A stretch of DNA of 64,000 bases from Copromyces sp. CBS 386.78 (Eukaryota; Ascomycota; Sordariomycetes; Sordariales; Sordariaceae), in assembly GCA_030685235.1 (NCBI GenBank), contig MU839181.1, forward strand, positions 98,423 through 162,422. Direction: 5' to 3'. This document shows positions 11,069-23,221 of the stretch, piece by piece. The notes beneath the pieces are model-generated. The model was not told where the DNA came from. It saw only the letters and a program-made list of their open reading frames with translations, and made no database searches. Made by a program: the position numbers and the translations under genes. Position 1 is the first letter of the stretch. The number at the start of each line of letters is the position of its first letter.

Positions 11069-11906
11069 TCAGCCCGACCAAGAATCATACTCCTCCATCA
11101 ACTGGTTAAACCTCACCCCATTCGGAAACTTCTCGACTCCCAAATGCGTCGTATGCGCCCACGGCTTCTCCTCGCACTCGGCTCTAATCGTCCTACTAAA
11201 GCACCTGCTCCAGCCGTTCCTCTTCCACTTGCTGGCCACCTCCCTCCTCGTCTCCGGGTGCACCAAATGCGGCATTTCGCTCATGTTATCATACACCGTC
11301 GCCAGCTGGATCAGCTGCCCCAAAAAGGTGATGGTGCCGACGGTTCCCTGGTCTTGGTGGCGGATGATGGCTTCCGCAACGGCTTCCGCTTGGGATTGGG
11401 CACCGCCCAACAGGTGCTGGATTAGGTTAATGGCGATGAAGCCGCCTTGGAACTCGAAGGAGAGTTGGGTGCTGGACCGGTTGGCGGGGGTGGTGCCGAT
11501 GTCGTGGAGGAGGCAGGTAAGGGCGAGTGTGGAGGGGGAAAGGGAGGAGGCGTGGGTAGGGAACTGCTGGCGGGCAATAATTGTTGCTTTTTTTGGGGAT
11601 ATGTTAGTTGGTGTTTGATGCTAGGCGGGATGGTGATGATGATGATGATGATGATGATAATGATAGGGGTAATGGCTTACCCCAGTGGAAAACTCGCATA
11701 GAATGGTTGTAGGTCTCGATGGGAAGCTTCTCCTTGGCGTATTCTTGGACCTTGGCTACGATGGGATCATCGGATGGCCAGGTGATATCCTCGAGTGAGA
11801 CGGGAGTCGGCTCATTGAGGTATGGCTTCCCTTCGAAGATGGCATCGACATCGACAGGCACGGCGGTCCAGCCGTGGAGGGCGACGGTATCGGTGTTGGG
11901 GCACAT
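11069..11906 (-). CDS. HD-domain protein, cyanamide hydratase-like
   Basis: Two exons on the minus strand, 11906-11681 and 11586-11069, encode 247 aa. The 94-nt intron (11587-11680) has donor GTAAGC and acceptor AAAG; joining gives YNHSMRVFHWATIIARQQFP followed by LTCLLHDIGTT in frame. The HD-superfamily metal ligands are seen as His in YNHSMRV, His-Asp in LLHDIG, and a later IIRHQD. FEFQGGFIAINLI and the C-terminal NQLMEEYDSW fit the fungal cyanamide hydratase family, whose founder adds water to cyanamide to make urea (Zn-dependent). Many fungal members have unknown substrates, so the reaction is inferred from the family. The intron contains a (GAT)8 microsatellite, and a short intron-free start (MCPNTDTVALHGW) precedes the catalytic part. 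Length matches the family. Confidence 0.88.
11635..11658. repeat. (GAT)8 microsatellite inside an intron
   Basis: Eight GAT units within the intron of the cyanamide-hydratase-like gene, followed by AATGAT. Non-coding and likely variable between strains. Confidence 0.85.
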
Positions 11907-12970
11907 GGTGATGTTTTGTCCTTGGTAGATGATCTTGGGTAAAAGTTGTGTTGGTATGAGTGCCTTTTGTCTCTTTACTTGGTTCTGGTGTTGGCATTGA
12001 TTTGTTTCAGACTTGTTAAGGTGAACGATGATCTATCTCCACACAACGTCGATCCCGAATTGACGAAGCTTACCTGACTCACTGTCTTGGTTACTCCACG
12101 CCGGTCCGCCTCTCCCGATGAGAGGTTCTCGTGGCACTTGAGGATTTCCTAATGTACGTAAGGATTTCGTAAATACTTGGGGATGACACGCGACTAAACA
12201 AGGTGTAGGCCGGCCCAGATTGACGTCGTGGTGGGTTGAGTGCCGGTGTGGGTTCGGGTAGTACAGTTCAATGCTGGAAAGTTTATTAGCGCCAGACCTT
12301 CAACGTCTTGGTCGGACAAAGGGAGAAGACAAGGGATTCCGCAATTACTATTGGTCAAAACCAGGCCAAAGCCAGGGCACGAACAACATTTGATCGTGTC
12401 CCACCAGGTGTCCCCCACACATGCACCAAAACTGACTCCATTCACAGCGGGCAATAACGAACCAGATGTTGTTCAGGCCAGGAATGCCACCTAACCACCT
12501 GGCACCCTAAAAGTGGTAAAGGAGCGACCTTACCTACCTGTATGCGATACTCATAAAGGCTAGGGGGACCAAGGCGGGGATGCATGGTTTTTCAGCAAGT
12601 AAATCGTATAGAATACATAGAAGAGGCATCATAGGAGTTAGGGGTGAGTGGAAACTTTCCATTTGAGTGATCCAAACGGGGTCTACGACCCGGCATGCCT
12701 GCCTCTGATGTAGTTGGTAGGTGATCATGTCAATTCGTCCATACAAAATTCCCCGAAGCTCGCTTTTGTTGTTGATGTCGAAACAAATCCTTTACTCTCA
12801 GGCACTCGCTCTCTCTAGTCACCAGTTTGACCTCCTTCCAGCTTTACGCGCCAAGCCCAGTCAGTCGCCTAGGTCACATCACCTCTTGATCGTAGCCCGT
12901 CGTCTCATTCCAAAAACCCTAGCCAACACTCCTTCAAGCATCTTCCATCAATGACTATGCAGCCCTTGCA
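11907..12970. other. intergenic, no gene seen
   Basis: About 1 kb upstream of the HD gene and downstream of the small secreted protein gene, both on the minus strand. Open frames of up to about 86 codons show no motif. I support no feature here. Confidence 0.5.
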
Positions 12971-13398
12971 TTATGCCTCACAGTAGCACGCCTTGCAAGT
13001 CTTCATAAAGTTATTATGGAACCCCTGGGCGTCGCAATAAGCGTCTGCGTTGCTTGCCATACACAACGCATCGAGACGCGAGTCGGGGCACCTGGGGGTG
13101 CCGTAGTTGACCTGGACGGTGTTGACGTTGGGTGTCGTGGGGCCCTCGGGGGCAGCCTGGTCGGCGGCGGCCTCTTGAGGTTGGGCGGTAGGCAAGGCGA
13201 GAGCGCCGCTGGTGAAGAAGCCCAAGAGGGTGATGAGGGTAATGGAGGTCTTTTAGGGTGGAGGAGTTAGTTGTTATTTGTCTGGTGACTGGGATTGGGA
13301 ATGGATGTGGTGGATGGGGGTGAGGTGTGGGTTGGAGAGTTGGGATGCGACAGGGAGATGGGATGAGGTTGCACGAGAAGATATGTACTTGCCTTCAT
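12971..13398 (-). CDS. small secreted cysteine-rich protein
   Basis: Two exons on the minus strand: a 6-nt first exon, 13398-13393 (ATG AAG), and 13249-12971. The 143-nt intron 13250-13392 has a GC donor (GCAAGT), a CTAAC branch site and acceptor AAAAG. Splicing gives a 94-aa protein opening MKTSITLITLLGFFTSGALA, a textbook signal peptide cleaved before LPTAQ. No GT donor gives an in-frame product, so the GC-AG intron is the best model. The mature region has an Ala/Gln/Pro-rich stretch and then six Cys near the C-terminus (RCPD, LCMA, YCDA, TCKA, CYCE), enough for three disulfides. Such proteins are often hyphal-surface, antimicrobial or effector-like; I do not recognise a named family. Start and splice are inferred from sequence alone. 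Confidence 0.8.
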
Positions 13399-16300
13399 TT
13401 TGACGACTGGTCGTTAGGGAAGAGATAGATGTTTGCAATGAAGGCACTTGAGTTGGCTAAGATCGTGGTTAGGATCAAGTGTCATCGATCAATAGCACGG
13501 GTTGTACTGGGTATCCAAAAGTCCAGATGGTACAGAGTGAGGGGTTGGGCTAGTATAGATGAGTAAAAGGTTGGCTGCGTTGGATGTGTCGTGTAATCGT
13601 GTTGTCGTGTTGTTGCAGATGTCGTGCAATGGGAACAAAGTATTGGCTGGGGATGATCCGAGGGGAAGCAGGGAGGCTCACCTAGTGGGCACACGGCTGG
13701 TTTTAAGGTATGGTGAACGACGCTGTCAGGTGTGATAATCTTTTTGCCCAGAGCCACTTTTCGTAGACTGATGGTATTGGGAGGAGGCTTTTATATCCAA
13801 GAGGATCGGAAGCCGGCGTTGCTTTTTTGGATATACCCTTGTTAACAAAAAAGAAAAAGAAGGGCCAAAACTTCGGACTAAAAGACCAGGTGATGCACGG
13901 CAACCTTGTTCATGATGCTTGCTTAGGTTCGAGAGCTAAGCCGTTGGGGTTCTAAATTTTGATAGTCCCAGATATTTGCGCATAAAATGGAAAAATATGA
14001 AACCAACCGCGAGCGCTAGATGTGATCCGCCTCTTTGGATACCTGTTTAAGGCCCAAGGAGCAAACACTGTTGGGTCCGATGACCGATGCCAGAAAGCCA
14101 AGTAAAGCGGGAAAAGAAGGCTGGCTGGGCGGAAAGTAGGCAACAGAGTGAATGATATGATACAACTGAAAGAAGATGAGGGAGGTTGAGAAGACCGGAC
14201 AGCACTTCCACTTTATTCCACATCAAACCGGAGTCTCAGCCGTGGCAGTGTGTACGCTGATCCCGTACCAGAAATAGGTTCCGATGGATGACTATTAACG
14301 TGACAGCACTTATGCATCAGGAATATGCCTCGATTCACTGAAGAGTAGCAACTCGAATTCCCGGGAATCTTGAGACCTGCCGCTGTAATGGAATGCGACC
14401 CAAGGCATGGATCGGGGCGGCGGGGTACGGTTGACCGAGGAAGGGTAACCCGGAATTTGGTAATCCAGTAGGAGTAGTGTCCTCCGCTAAACCAGCGGCC
14501 GAAGTAGATGGATGAGCACGGATTTCCGGACGGAAAAAGAGCCTCATAGAGTGAGGACGTTGGAACCGAAAATGCCATCTCATATTCCAGACCAAGGTGT
14601 CTTGGGACCGCAGTTTTGAGGTGTTGCTGTTGATTCCTCGGTTTGGACCCAGCAGACTGAATTCGCATGTGTTAGCTCGATTTCAAGCAGACCGGAATGG
14701 AACATGCGTAAAATTCTGGCTTGAACTGTTCGAAGACACGCGTATGTGACTGATCAAGGGATGTCTTAGTTGTGCTATATATACATCTGCCAAGTCAATG
14801 AGAGACACAATGAAGCAAGGGATCAGCCGCGTACTTACAGCTCTGGACATGAGCAATGCCGTCTGCTCAACGACGATGTGATGCAAATTCGTGCTCTGTC
14901 AACGATGCCCGAGATGGAGGCCTTGGAAAAACGAAGCTAGACATTTACGCAACATCCATCTGCCAATCTCGGACGAGGAATTTGCCAGGACGACTAGAAT
15001 GGAAATGATAATCAGCAGTCTCACCTTCCGCTTGCCTCTTTCTACCAGGTTCCCCTGATTCCATGTACCCCGCCGTCGGTACCTGAATATCTGCGGAGAT
15101 GCGGTAGCACCAATGTCATGTCTTTCTTAGGAGGCATATAAACTGTAGTGCCAGGGTTCCAGCCGTTCGAAGTTTTAGGTCAAGTAGACCGTCGAATTGT
15201 GTGAGACTCATCATCCTTCAAGTAGCTGTTGACACTGAGCATGTCCAGCAAAGATATTTGCAAATGCTTGGGGTTCTGGGTTTGCTATAAGCAATAACAC
15301 CTTGACATTGTTCAAGTTGTGCAGAACCCCATCGTCGACGGAAGAAAATGGGACCATATGACGAACCCCGGACGCAACGCCCTATGCGGCCAGCGGGCTA
15401 GATGGCATTGCGTTGCCGAGAAACAAATGCCACGTTTGGTCGGGAAGTGGTTCGTTGAATGATATGCCGTCCCGAATAACACCACAATGGTGTTCCGCTA
15501 TAGGACTGGGGGCCGGGGCCGGTGCCGTGTCGAGGGTGCCAATGGATGCCGCCTGTAGAATAAAGTGGTTTTGTTGATTATCCATATTCACCCGTGTTGG
15601 CCTCCGGAAAAATCCAGATTAAATACCCACCTACCTAGTGTTTTGGTCATGGTTGATGATGATGGGCAAATGGAACCTTTTTCTCGTCAAACAGAAATGG
15701 GCATCGAAACTTTGGTCTTTTGACCATGTAGTGCGTAGCAAGTACTAGGGCAAGCCTGACCTCCTCAGTGCTCTTTCGAGCGGTAGATTGCAAGAATGAA
15801 AAATTTTCGTGTTCTCTGGGAGTGGGAAGGAGCAAAGGCCTGGGGAGGAAAGAGGCAAGATAGTTTGACCAGGGAAAGCAATCCAGGTGGTTCCTTCCCG
15901 CCTGATTATCATGACTGTGGGCGATCCCGTCCCGTCCGGTAAGTACATTATGCTCGGGTCCGTAAGGCCGAGCCAGCAGCCGGGCCCGCGGTCGAAAGCG
16001 GCTTTGCGTAAAAAGTTGATTGACGAGACCGGGAGTACCTAATTTTCCGGTCTCTGCCCGCAGAAAGCCACGCGACGGTGCTCGGCACCCTTTGTATACA
16101 GGCACCAAAACCCGAGGCGAAACGGAAATCGTCCCCCGTTTCTAATAATACCGCTTCAGAAGAATGGTGTAGCCGCAAGAGTGGCAGCTAATCTCAAGCC
16201 GCGAAGCGTCTAGACCACAGCGCATCCAAGCGACGTCGATTCGACAAGGCTGCAGATACTTCAGCACATGGCAAGCATCGTCGAGGGAGACACGGGAAGT

Positions 16301-16427
16301 AGAAATCAATATCTGTACTTGTATAATTCTATATTTCGGCTGTGTAAAATGCATTAGATGGTCATCGTCGGTCTATATCGTAGCTTTTGCGTGAACGTAC
16401 CAGCCGTAAACGCTGCCTGTTCTTCTT
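13399..16427. other. 3-kb gene-poor intergenic stretch
   Basis: I find no gene here. Open frames of up to about 150 codons (for example 14213-14668 and 15647-16108 on the minus strand) have no recognisable domain and no splice-linked partners. Base composition is ordinary and not TA-rich, so it is not a RIP-damaged repeat. A TATAAAAG on the minus strand (13786-13793) could serve the secreted-protein gene only with a leader of several hundred nt. It could hold a non-coding RNA or a poorly conserved gene. Confidence 0.45.
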
Positions 16428-18439
16428 CTAATCCCATATCCAACTGACAGCTCGTACCCACCCTTTTGACTTGCCTTCTTCGGGTTCCTCGAAGATCGCG
16501 TCTTCGGCTTGCTCAAAGGCAATGTCAAGGGGTATGTCGTCCAAGGACGCGACCTTGGTCTTTTTGTAGAACTTCCAGGCCAGATAGGCGATGAGGACGA
16601 TTGGAATGTCCCTAATCACTCATTAGTTTCCTGGCGACTATGATTTGGTTAAAGGGTGGAGCGGACTTACAAGTACGAAGAGACAAAGGTGGCGGCATCC
16701 CAGTTACCCTTGGTAAAGACGCTGAAACCTCCTGTGAGGAGAATGACGATGCACATGAAGAGGGCTACAGGTGAGCTATAGACTAAAACCGGGAAAGTGA
16801 TTAGCATCAGATCAGGAGTGCAAGTCGAAGACAGCAACCTACCAGTCCACCAGCTGGACCATGGCAGCCTGGTATACGCAATGCCTTGCCTGTCCATCGC
16901 CTTTCTCAAGCGAATGTGGTTCAACAAGATGGATGACCACGACACCAACACTCCCGCCGAGGTCAACCTCACCAACCACCAGAACACGTTAATAGCGCGC
17001 TCCGACAGGCTCATAAAGCTCAGCGACATGAAGACTCCAAACAGGAGTACACACATGTACGGCGTCCCCCACGACGTAGTCCGCAAGAAGATCTTGGGTG
17101 CCTGTCCCTTCAGCGCCAGCCCATACAATACCCTCGTGCCGGCCAACAAGCTCTGGTTAGACGCCGACCACGCCGAAGTGATGACAATGGCATTTACCAC
17201 CGATGGAATCGCCTTGATTCCCGCCGCCGAAGCCGCGATCACGAACGGACTCTGAGCAACACTATCCCCGCTACCATCCAGCCTCGGATCATCGCTCGCC
17301 ACGAGCATACCCACCACCAACACGGCCAGCATATAAAACAACACCACCCTCGCAAACACGCGCTTGCAAGCCCTCGGTATCGCCTTTCTTGGATTCCTCG
17401 TCTCCGCCGCCGCCATCGCCAGACTCTCCACGCCCGCGAAACTGAACACCGCACCCGTCATAACTGACCAAAACCCCAAAAACTTGCCCCAATCGCCCGT
17501 AGCAATATACTCCACAAACGGCCCCGGGCTTTTCCAGTATCTAAACCCAATCCTTTCGGTCCCCGGAATGCCTCCCAAATCAATCACCAGCCCCAGCACA
17601 ATCAGGAAAACCACCAACACCACTTTGAGCATGGCAAAAACAAACTCCACCTCCCCAAACACCCTCACGAGCGCCATCCCGACCGCCACGGTAACCACCA
17701 CAAAGAAAACGATAAACACCGCCGGATTAACCTTTCCCTCGGTCCAATACTCAAACAAAACACAAATGGCCGTAATCTCACTCGGTATAGACAAAACATT
17801 GCCATACACCAAATTCCACCCGATTGCGAACCCCCAAGCCGGGTCGACGAGGAACTCGGCGTGTCTGACGAAACTGCCTGTTACGGGAAGCAGGGAGGCG
17901 ACCTCCCCAAGGGCAAATTGGACGGCGCACACGATTAGGCCAATGATAAAGTACCCTAGCAAAGCACCGAGGGGACCACCGCGCGCGACGGCACCCCCCA
18001 AGCCGAGGAAGAGGCCGGTACCGATGGAGCCGGCGATGCCGAGCATGGAGAGGTGGCGCTGGGCGAGGCCGCGGGTGAGGGAACGGGCTTCGGTGGTTGT
18101 TAGGAGGTCGGCTGAGTCCTCGCCAGGGGGACCATCTTGACTACCTCCTCGGCGGTGAAGTTGAGACTCTAAGATGGGCGAGGAGGAGGAACCCATGCTG
18201 TCGTTGTCGTCGGAGTCGTAGGCCAAGGGCTCAGGATCGAGGTAGGTTAGGTCTGCGGATGATCGGGGACTGTGACTGTCGTAGCGCTTGTTGTTTATCG
18301 TGTGGTAGTTCACAACACCCGTCATTGCTGCCGTGGAATTGTCGCCGCGCCCGCTGTTGATGGTGCTTGTGCTGTTGCTGGGGCGGAGAAGCCCAGTATG
18401 GTCATCATCCTTTTTCAAGACACCACCCGATGGCGCCAT
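16428..18439 (-). CDS. amino-acid permease (yeast AAP/YAT type)
   Basis: Three exons on the minus strand (18439-16843, 16782-16671, 16611-16428) encode 630 aa. Introns of 60 nt (donor GTAGGT, acceptor TTTTAG) and 59 nt (donor GTAAGT, acceptor ATTAG) keep frame across WWT|VYSSP and SSYL|DIPI. A hydrophilic N-terminus of about 130 residues is followed by some 12 hydrophobic helices. The APC-superfamily signature is clear: TRGLAQRHLSMLGIAGSIGTG at the first helix, a GEVASLLPVTGSFVRHAEFL stretch, and SSYLDIPIVLIAYLAWKFYKK near the end with an acidic C-terminal tail. It imports amino acids with protons across the plasma membrane; which ones cannot be told. Intron positions within the last helices are short and canonical. 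Likely full length. Confidence 0.93.
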
Positions 18440-19379
18440 TTTCGCGGTGATGTGATTAAATGCCCTGCGACTCTAAAACCAAATGATTCCCGCCCGCCGG
18501 ATTCCTTTTTCGGAAAACCGAGTGTGCGGTGAGTGAATGTGTTCAGCGCGGTAACATGGGGTTTTGAATGTCGTGCTGACTGAGTGACTGTTGCGGTTGC
18601 ATTGGATGTACTGGTGTGGGATGATGTGATTGGAGAGAATATTGAGTTCGTGAGAGGGATCAGAATGGTGCAACATGCGTGTTGTCAGCAGCATATGGGT
18701 TAGGGTTAGGTGTGGAGTGACGGAAATGAAGTGTTCACTCGACGCTTTCGTCCTTTCAGGGGCACCGATGAAAGATCGAGAAGTCCGGTGATACGTGAGC
18801 AGTCAAGTAGCCATTTCTGAACATTATATATAACGCACATAGAATGGTACTAAAGATTACAAGACAATATGCTACGATATAATTCGGTATTCCTAACAGA
18901 CGTAAGCAATTTGGCCGGGTCCGTTCCCTGGCAGGACGGGAACAGAGGCTCATACAAAAACACACCAAATCAGAGAATCGATGCCTCATGAAAGAAAACC
19001 GGGGGATCCAAAGATGGTATCAAACAACCAAAGATAACAACAAAAAAGCAGGTATGAGCTAGGAATCAGCAAAGCAGAAAAACTCCCAGCACCCATGCGA
19101 TCCGCACGCCTAAATGCAAACAAGAAACGAATGATGTAGAATCCCCCGGCACAGGTTCTGCCTGTTCCCCGCCTTCCTTCTCCTCTGTCGCGTTGACGGA
19201 TAAATCTCGACCACACCATTTTCGCGAATCTTCTGATCGCCTGTCCACTCAAGCCGTCGCTTCATAAACATACTTCGTACGTGACAGTAGGTATAAGAGA
19301 AGCATATCCAACGGGTCATATCCTCGCAACCGGGTATTACCACAACCTCAACCATCCCTTAACCCTTTCTCGAAGCTTT
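18440..19379. other. intergenic, permease promoter region
   Basis: Upstream of the permease and downstream of the next minus-strand gene. No gene is seen. It contains a two-unit telomere-like TTAGGG stretch at 18697-18710, about 260 nt before the permease ATG. The 19000-19379 part should be the 3' UTR of the neighbour. Confidence 0.5.
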
Positions 19380-21485
19380 TCAAAGCTCATCATCCTCCCA
19401 CGCGCCACCATTACCGGCACCCCTATCATCAAGCACCTCCACCTTCGTCCCCAACGCCTCCTTCCCCTGCCTAATCATCTGCAACAGCTTCTCATTGAAC
19501 GCATCGATATTCGCATCCGCATCCCTCTCGGCAGCGACCTTCTTCTTAGCAAGATGCTTCGCCTCGCCATCCGGTCTCGGGCTGGCCTTCAGCCCGTCCT
19601 CGATAAAAGCGCCATGGAGACTCAGTCCTCTGCTCCTACGCATGGACGATGGAGGCCTGACTGAGGAGCCGTGACTGGAACCGGCGGCAGCGCCGCTGCT
19701 TTCACCGCGGCGGTGGTGGTGGTTGGTAGGGGATTTCAAAACCTTGGCGGCCGAACTTGACGAGGGTCTGGGGATGGCGGGGGAGGAGAGCTGGATGGGC
19801 GCTTGGAGACTTCGCCTGGGGCCACTGCTGCTTCCACCGCCGCCGCCGCCAACACTCTGACGACTTGCGGGGCGAACACTCTGGCGACTCGCGGGGCGAG
19901 AGGCGGAGGAGGACTGATAGGCAGGCGAGGAAAATGCAAAGGGGGTGGGGTTTGCATAGCTAGGACTTTGAAGGCCAGGGCTTTGGCGACCGTTGAAGGC
20001 CGCAGGACTTTGCCGGCCATTAGAAGCAGCCGCATTGAGACTGCCAAAACTGGGACGAGCCCCTCCGCTTCCTGGCCCTCCACCGGCGGATGCAGGAAGT
20101 GGTATGCGGCTCACGGGAGCTGCCGTCGTTGTAGGTGTAGAAAACGAAGGAGTCGGTATGTTACTGACGGGTGACCTTGGAGCGCCAAAACTAGGGAGTT
20201 CTTGGGCTGCCACGTCAGGTGCGACGGTATGTTGTGATAGTCTCGACGGAGCCCGCGTCCGGGGCAGCATAGACGGACCGCCAGTAAACCTTTGAGAGGG
20301 GGCAGTGATACGTCTTGTAGCATTACTCGAGGATAATCCTGGCGTCCTTGCCCGTAAAGAAGATGGCGCCCTCAGTCCGGGCGTTGCCCGACCTGATGAC
20401 GCACCGCCAAAACTAGGCATAGCAGCAGCGCTAAAACTAGGCACAGCGGGCGTAGGCGATGGGCTTCCACCATTGCCGTTCTCGTCTACCATCACCCAGT
20501 TTCTGTTGAGGTCATCCTGGTTCTCGGTTACTTGTCTTCGCTTGACAGCCGGTCGAGTCAACGAGTCAGGATTGCTTGTCTCGTGATACTCGGGCGCATA
20601 GGGCATGTAATCGGACATTGGAAGAGGTACTGGAGATGAAAACTCCTGGGCCTGGGGTGCCACAAATTCCTGCACTGGAGGTAACATGGGCGTTATCACC
20701 GTCTCCTGAGGAGGCATCGATGTGTCTTGATCGGCCTCCATGGTAAAATGAATGGGCTGTTCTCGTTGCTCGCTAGCCCCCGGCTGGCCAACGGCAGTGG
20801 CCTGGACAGATGGGGTAACTGTTGAACCGTTAACCTCGTATCCTGTGCCGCCTCCGGCTTGGAAGCCACGAAAAGCTCCGCCTCTACAAAACTCCCAAAC
20901 CTTGCCCATTACTGAGCCTATGGTTTGCAGGCCGAAAAACCCCCATTTTGACGAGTTCGCCGAGTTGTGGTCCTGTGCAGAAGAGTCAACCTGACCCTCC
21001 ATCTGAGACGACGGACCATCGGGGTCGTCATGGGCTCGCTTGGAGCCTGCGGCTCTCCTGTAGTCTAGATCAGAGTACATGCTCTCTTCCAGCCTACCGT
21101 TGGCCGTGACGGCGCCGCTCGTTGGGGTAGCATTAAGCTGGCCGGCCAAGTTGTATGTTGTCTGACCCGCATCCGCCATCCCTGTCTCTGCCTTTCCATC
21201 GTTCATGCCATCCACCTGCATGTTGTGGTCGTTTAGGGTCCCTCCCCGTACACCCAATCCCAAACGTTTCCGCTTCGCATTTGCTTGTTCCGGTGTTTGT
21301 AGGGGACTTGTCCCGTTGGACATCGACATATCGGAGAAGAGGCTGCCGGTGGACTTGCCGAGGTTGTGGTTCGAATCGGCCGGCGAGGCTGGCGGCCGGA
21401 AGATGCCAGCGCTTAGGGTTTGTGATGGATTATTGACCGTGTCAAAGTAGCCACCAGGAAGATGGTAATCTGGGCCAAAGGACAT
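19380..21485 (-). CDS. low-complexity protein with one ordered motif, function unknown
   Basis: Single-exon frame of 701 aa; I do not recognise it. Most is Ser/Pro/Gly-rich and probably disordered. Three islands look structured: a basic nuclear-localisation-like NAKRKRLGLGVRGG near residue 74, an aromatic segment near residues 180-205 (WGFFGLQTIGSVMGKVWEFC followed by RGGAFRGF), and a charged helical C-terminus (about residues 640-690, ending GAWEDDEL). Repeated ARTPGL, SFGAP, RQSPA and SRQSVRPA units fill the middle, some as near-perfect tandem copies. A nuclear scaffold or chromatin/cell-cycle role would fit this layout, but that is a guess. The single frame of more than 2 kb with coherent codon use supports a real gene. 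Confidence 0.75.
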   Translation of the reverse strand: MSFGPDYHLPGGYFDTVNNPSQTLSAGIFRPPASPADSNHNLGKSTGSLFSDMSMSNGTSPLQTPEQANAKRKRLGLGVRGGTLNDHNMQVDGMNDGKAETGMADAGQTTYNLAGQLNATPTSGAVTANGRLEESMYSDLDYRRAAGSKRAHDDPDGPSSQMEGQVDSSAQDHNSANSSKWGFFGLQTIGSVMGKVWEFCRGGAFRGFQAGGGTGYEVNGSTVTPSVQATAVGQPGASEQREQPIHFTMEADQDTSMPPQETVITPMLPPVQEFVAPQAQEFSSPVPLPMSDYMPYAPEYHETSNPDSLTRPAVKRRQVTENQDDLNRNWVMVDENGNGGSPSPTPAVPSFSAAAMPSFGGASSGRATPGLRAPSSLRARTPGLSSSNATRRITAPSQRFTGGPSMLPRTRAPSRLSQHTVAPDVAAQELPSFGAPRSPVSNIPTPSFSTPTTTAAPVSRIPLPASAGGGPGSGGARPSFGSLNAAASNGRQSPAAFNGRQSPGLQSPSYANPTPFAFSSPAYQSSSASRPASRQSVRPASRQSVGGGGGGSSSGPRRSLQAPIQLSSPAIPRPSSSSAAKVLKSPTNHHHRRGESSGAAAGSSHGSSVRPPSSMRRSRGLSLHGAFIEDGLKASPRPDGEAKHLAKKKVAAERDADANIDAFNEKLLQMIRQGKEALGTKVEVLDDRGAGNGGAWEDDEL

Positions 21486-23221
21486 GGTGGGATAATTATC
21501 GAAGGTGGGCGGAAACGCGACGGGGTTTCATTCAAGGAGCCGCCGTACAGGTTGGGCTGATTTTCGATGGGTCGAGATGCGTTAAGAAAGTTCTAGCGTC
21601 GAAGCTAGCCAGCTCAAGAATGATGATTCGATGACCGCGATGGTGACTGCGTTGCCGAGTGGTTCGTTCGGTCCAATGGTTGTCGAGTCTGTATGCTTTG
21701 CTTCTCGCAGGAGGGCCTCTGCATGGTAATCTAGGCGTCAGGGTCCGATTGTGCGTTGCCCTGACAGCTCTAAAGAGTCTATAATATTCGACCGTAGAAT
21801 CTCGGCCCTGCTTTTCCTTCCGTGATTGTCTCTTCAGAGGATCGAGGACAGGTACGCAAGAGTTGGAGTATAGGAGGTGGCCGCAGCGGATAGGAGGGGG
21901 AGCGTGATCGCGGGGAACGGTATCGGGAACCTGAGCTATCGGTTGTCGAACACTGTAAGGCCGCACCCACTGCTGGTAGGAAAGACGGCCGAATGGAGCA
22001 AAAAGTTGGAGGAAAGGAATGTGTGTCGCGTCAGAGCCGGTAGAAGTCCCCGAAGTCGCACAGACACGAGACAGCAAAGGGCGAGCTGAGACGAGAGACA
22101 AGAAGTTGGAGACAAGGGCGACTCCTCGGATTCGGGATCAGGCCGTAGTCGGTGAGAGATCGGACGGCGATAATAGCCTTTCGAGGGAATATGTATGCGA
22201 CGCAGCAGCGCGGAAACAACAAACAAACTAAAAAAACAGACGATTGGATTTATTCTTTCCCGAGTGCCTGATGGACACCAGGCCGACAAGAGTTGTTTCG
22301 GAGGATCGAAGAAGTGGACGACCGCGTTGACACTTTCTCAGAGCCCAGCCACGGGAAGTGCGTGAATGTGGACGGGGGGTCTCGGCTTATCGGAGAGGGG
22401 GCGGTCAACAATTATCGACGGGGTATCGTAGCTGAGCGCAGGCTTGGTTGTTCTATAGTCACCTGGGGCTTGTGACTTTTTCTGTTTTTCGCTGATCAAG
22501 GTTTAGTCGAGAACCTTGGACTAGCGCAAAAAAAATCCGAGAAGCCGAAGGTCGTTAAGTTGAAGAGAAGATGGTCGCGTCAGCTCAAGCGGTTTGAGCT
22601 CACGGCAAGGCGCTGTCGATATCGATCGCATGAGAGACGGGCATGAAAGGGGAATCCGAACCCGATCACGGGGTCTCCTGATCAGTGACCGGGGCGATCC
22701 CGTTCTGGAAATGCGAAGCCCCTCACCCCTGCAGTTGGTGATGGAAAGTCAACAAATCTGAACTCCGCGGCCTGCGCCAATCAAACAGCACTTTCACAGG
22801 CCGTTGGCGCAGCAAGCTCAGCGGGGTTGGTGCTGCGACTTTTGGGGTCACTACCCGGCAGCCGGCCAGCACGGGATCACCTCATCGCCGTCATAACATC
22901 TTGCCTACTGGGTTGAGGGGACGACTTGAAACACAAAACTTCAAGAATTCCAATGCCAATGTTGACGGTCTATCGGGTATGCTAGTCTTGCTAGTTAATG
23001 CTTCTCTTGTATGATATCATGATGTTGGCGCAAATCATCCGGTTTCACCTGGGTATTCCATACAAATCCACGTCCACCAAATGCGACAGCGCTCTTCGGA
23101 TGCCATAACCACAAATCCCATGCGAGCGCCTAAAATCCCATAACTCCCATCTACTCCACAAATCTCCCACGATTGATGATCATAGCGAGATTTGATGTCA
23201 ATGTCCGTTGGCCGTCGGGTT
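21486..23221. other. intergenic, no gene seen
   Basis: About 1.7 kb containing the upstream region of the 701-aa gene and the 3' flank of the HD phosphohydrolase. The 189-codon minus-strand frame at 21532-22101 is Arg/Ser/Thr-rich without a motif and looks like chance. Confidence 0.5.

Noticed and set aside
14213..14668. 151-codon minus-strand frame
   Set aside because: No domain, odd composition and no splice-consistent neighbours.
15647..16108. 153-codon minus-strand frame
   Set aside because: No recognisable motif; overlaps other frames of similar quality.
21532..22101. 189-codon minus-strand frame upstream of the 701-aa gene
   Set aside because: Arg/Ser/Thr-rich without a domain, and the region should be a 5' flank.
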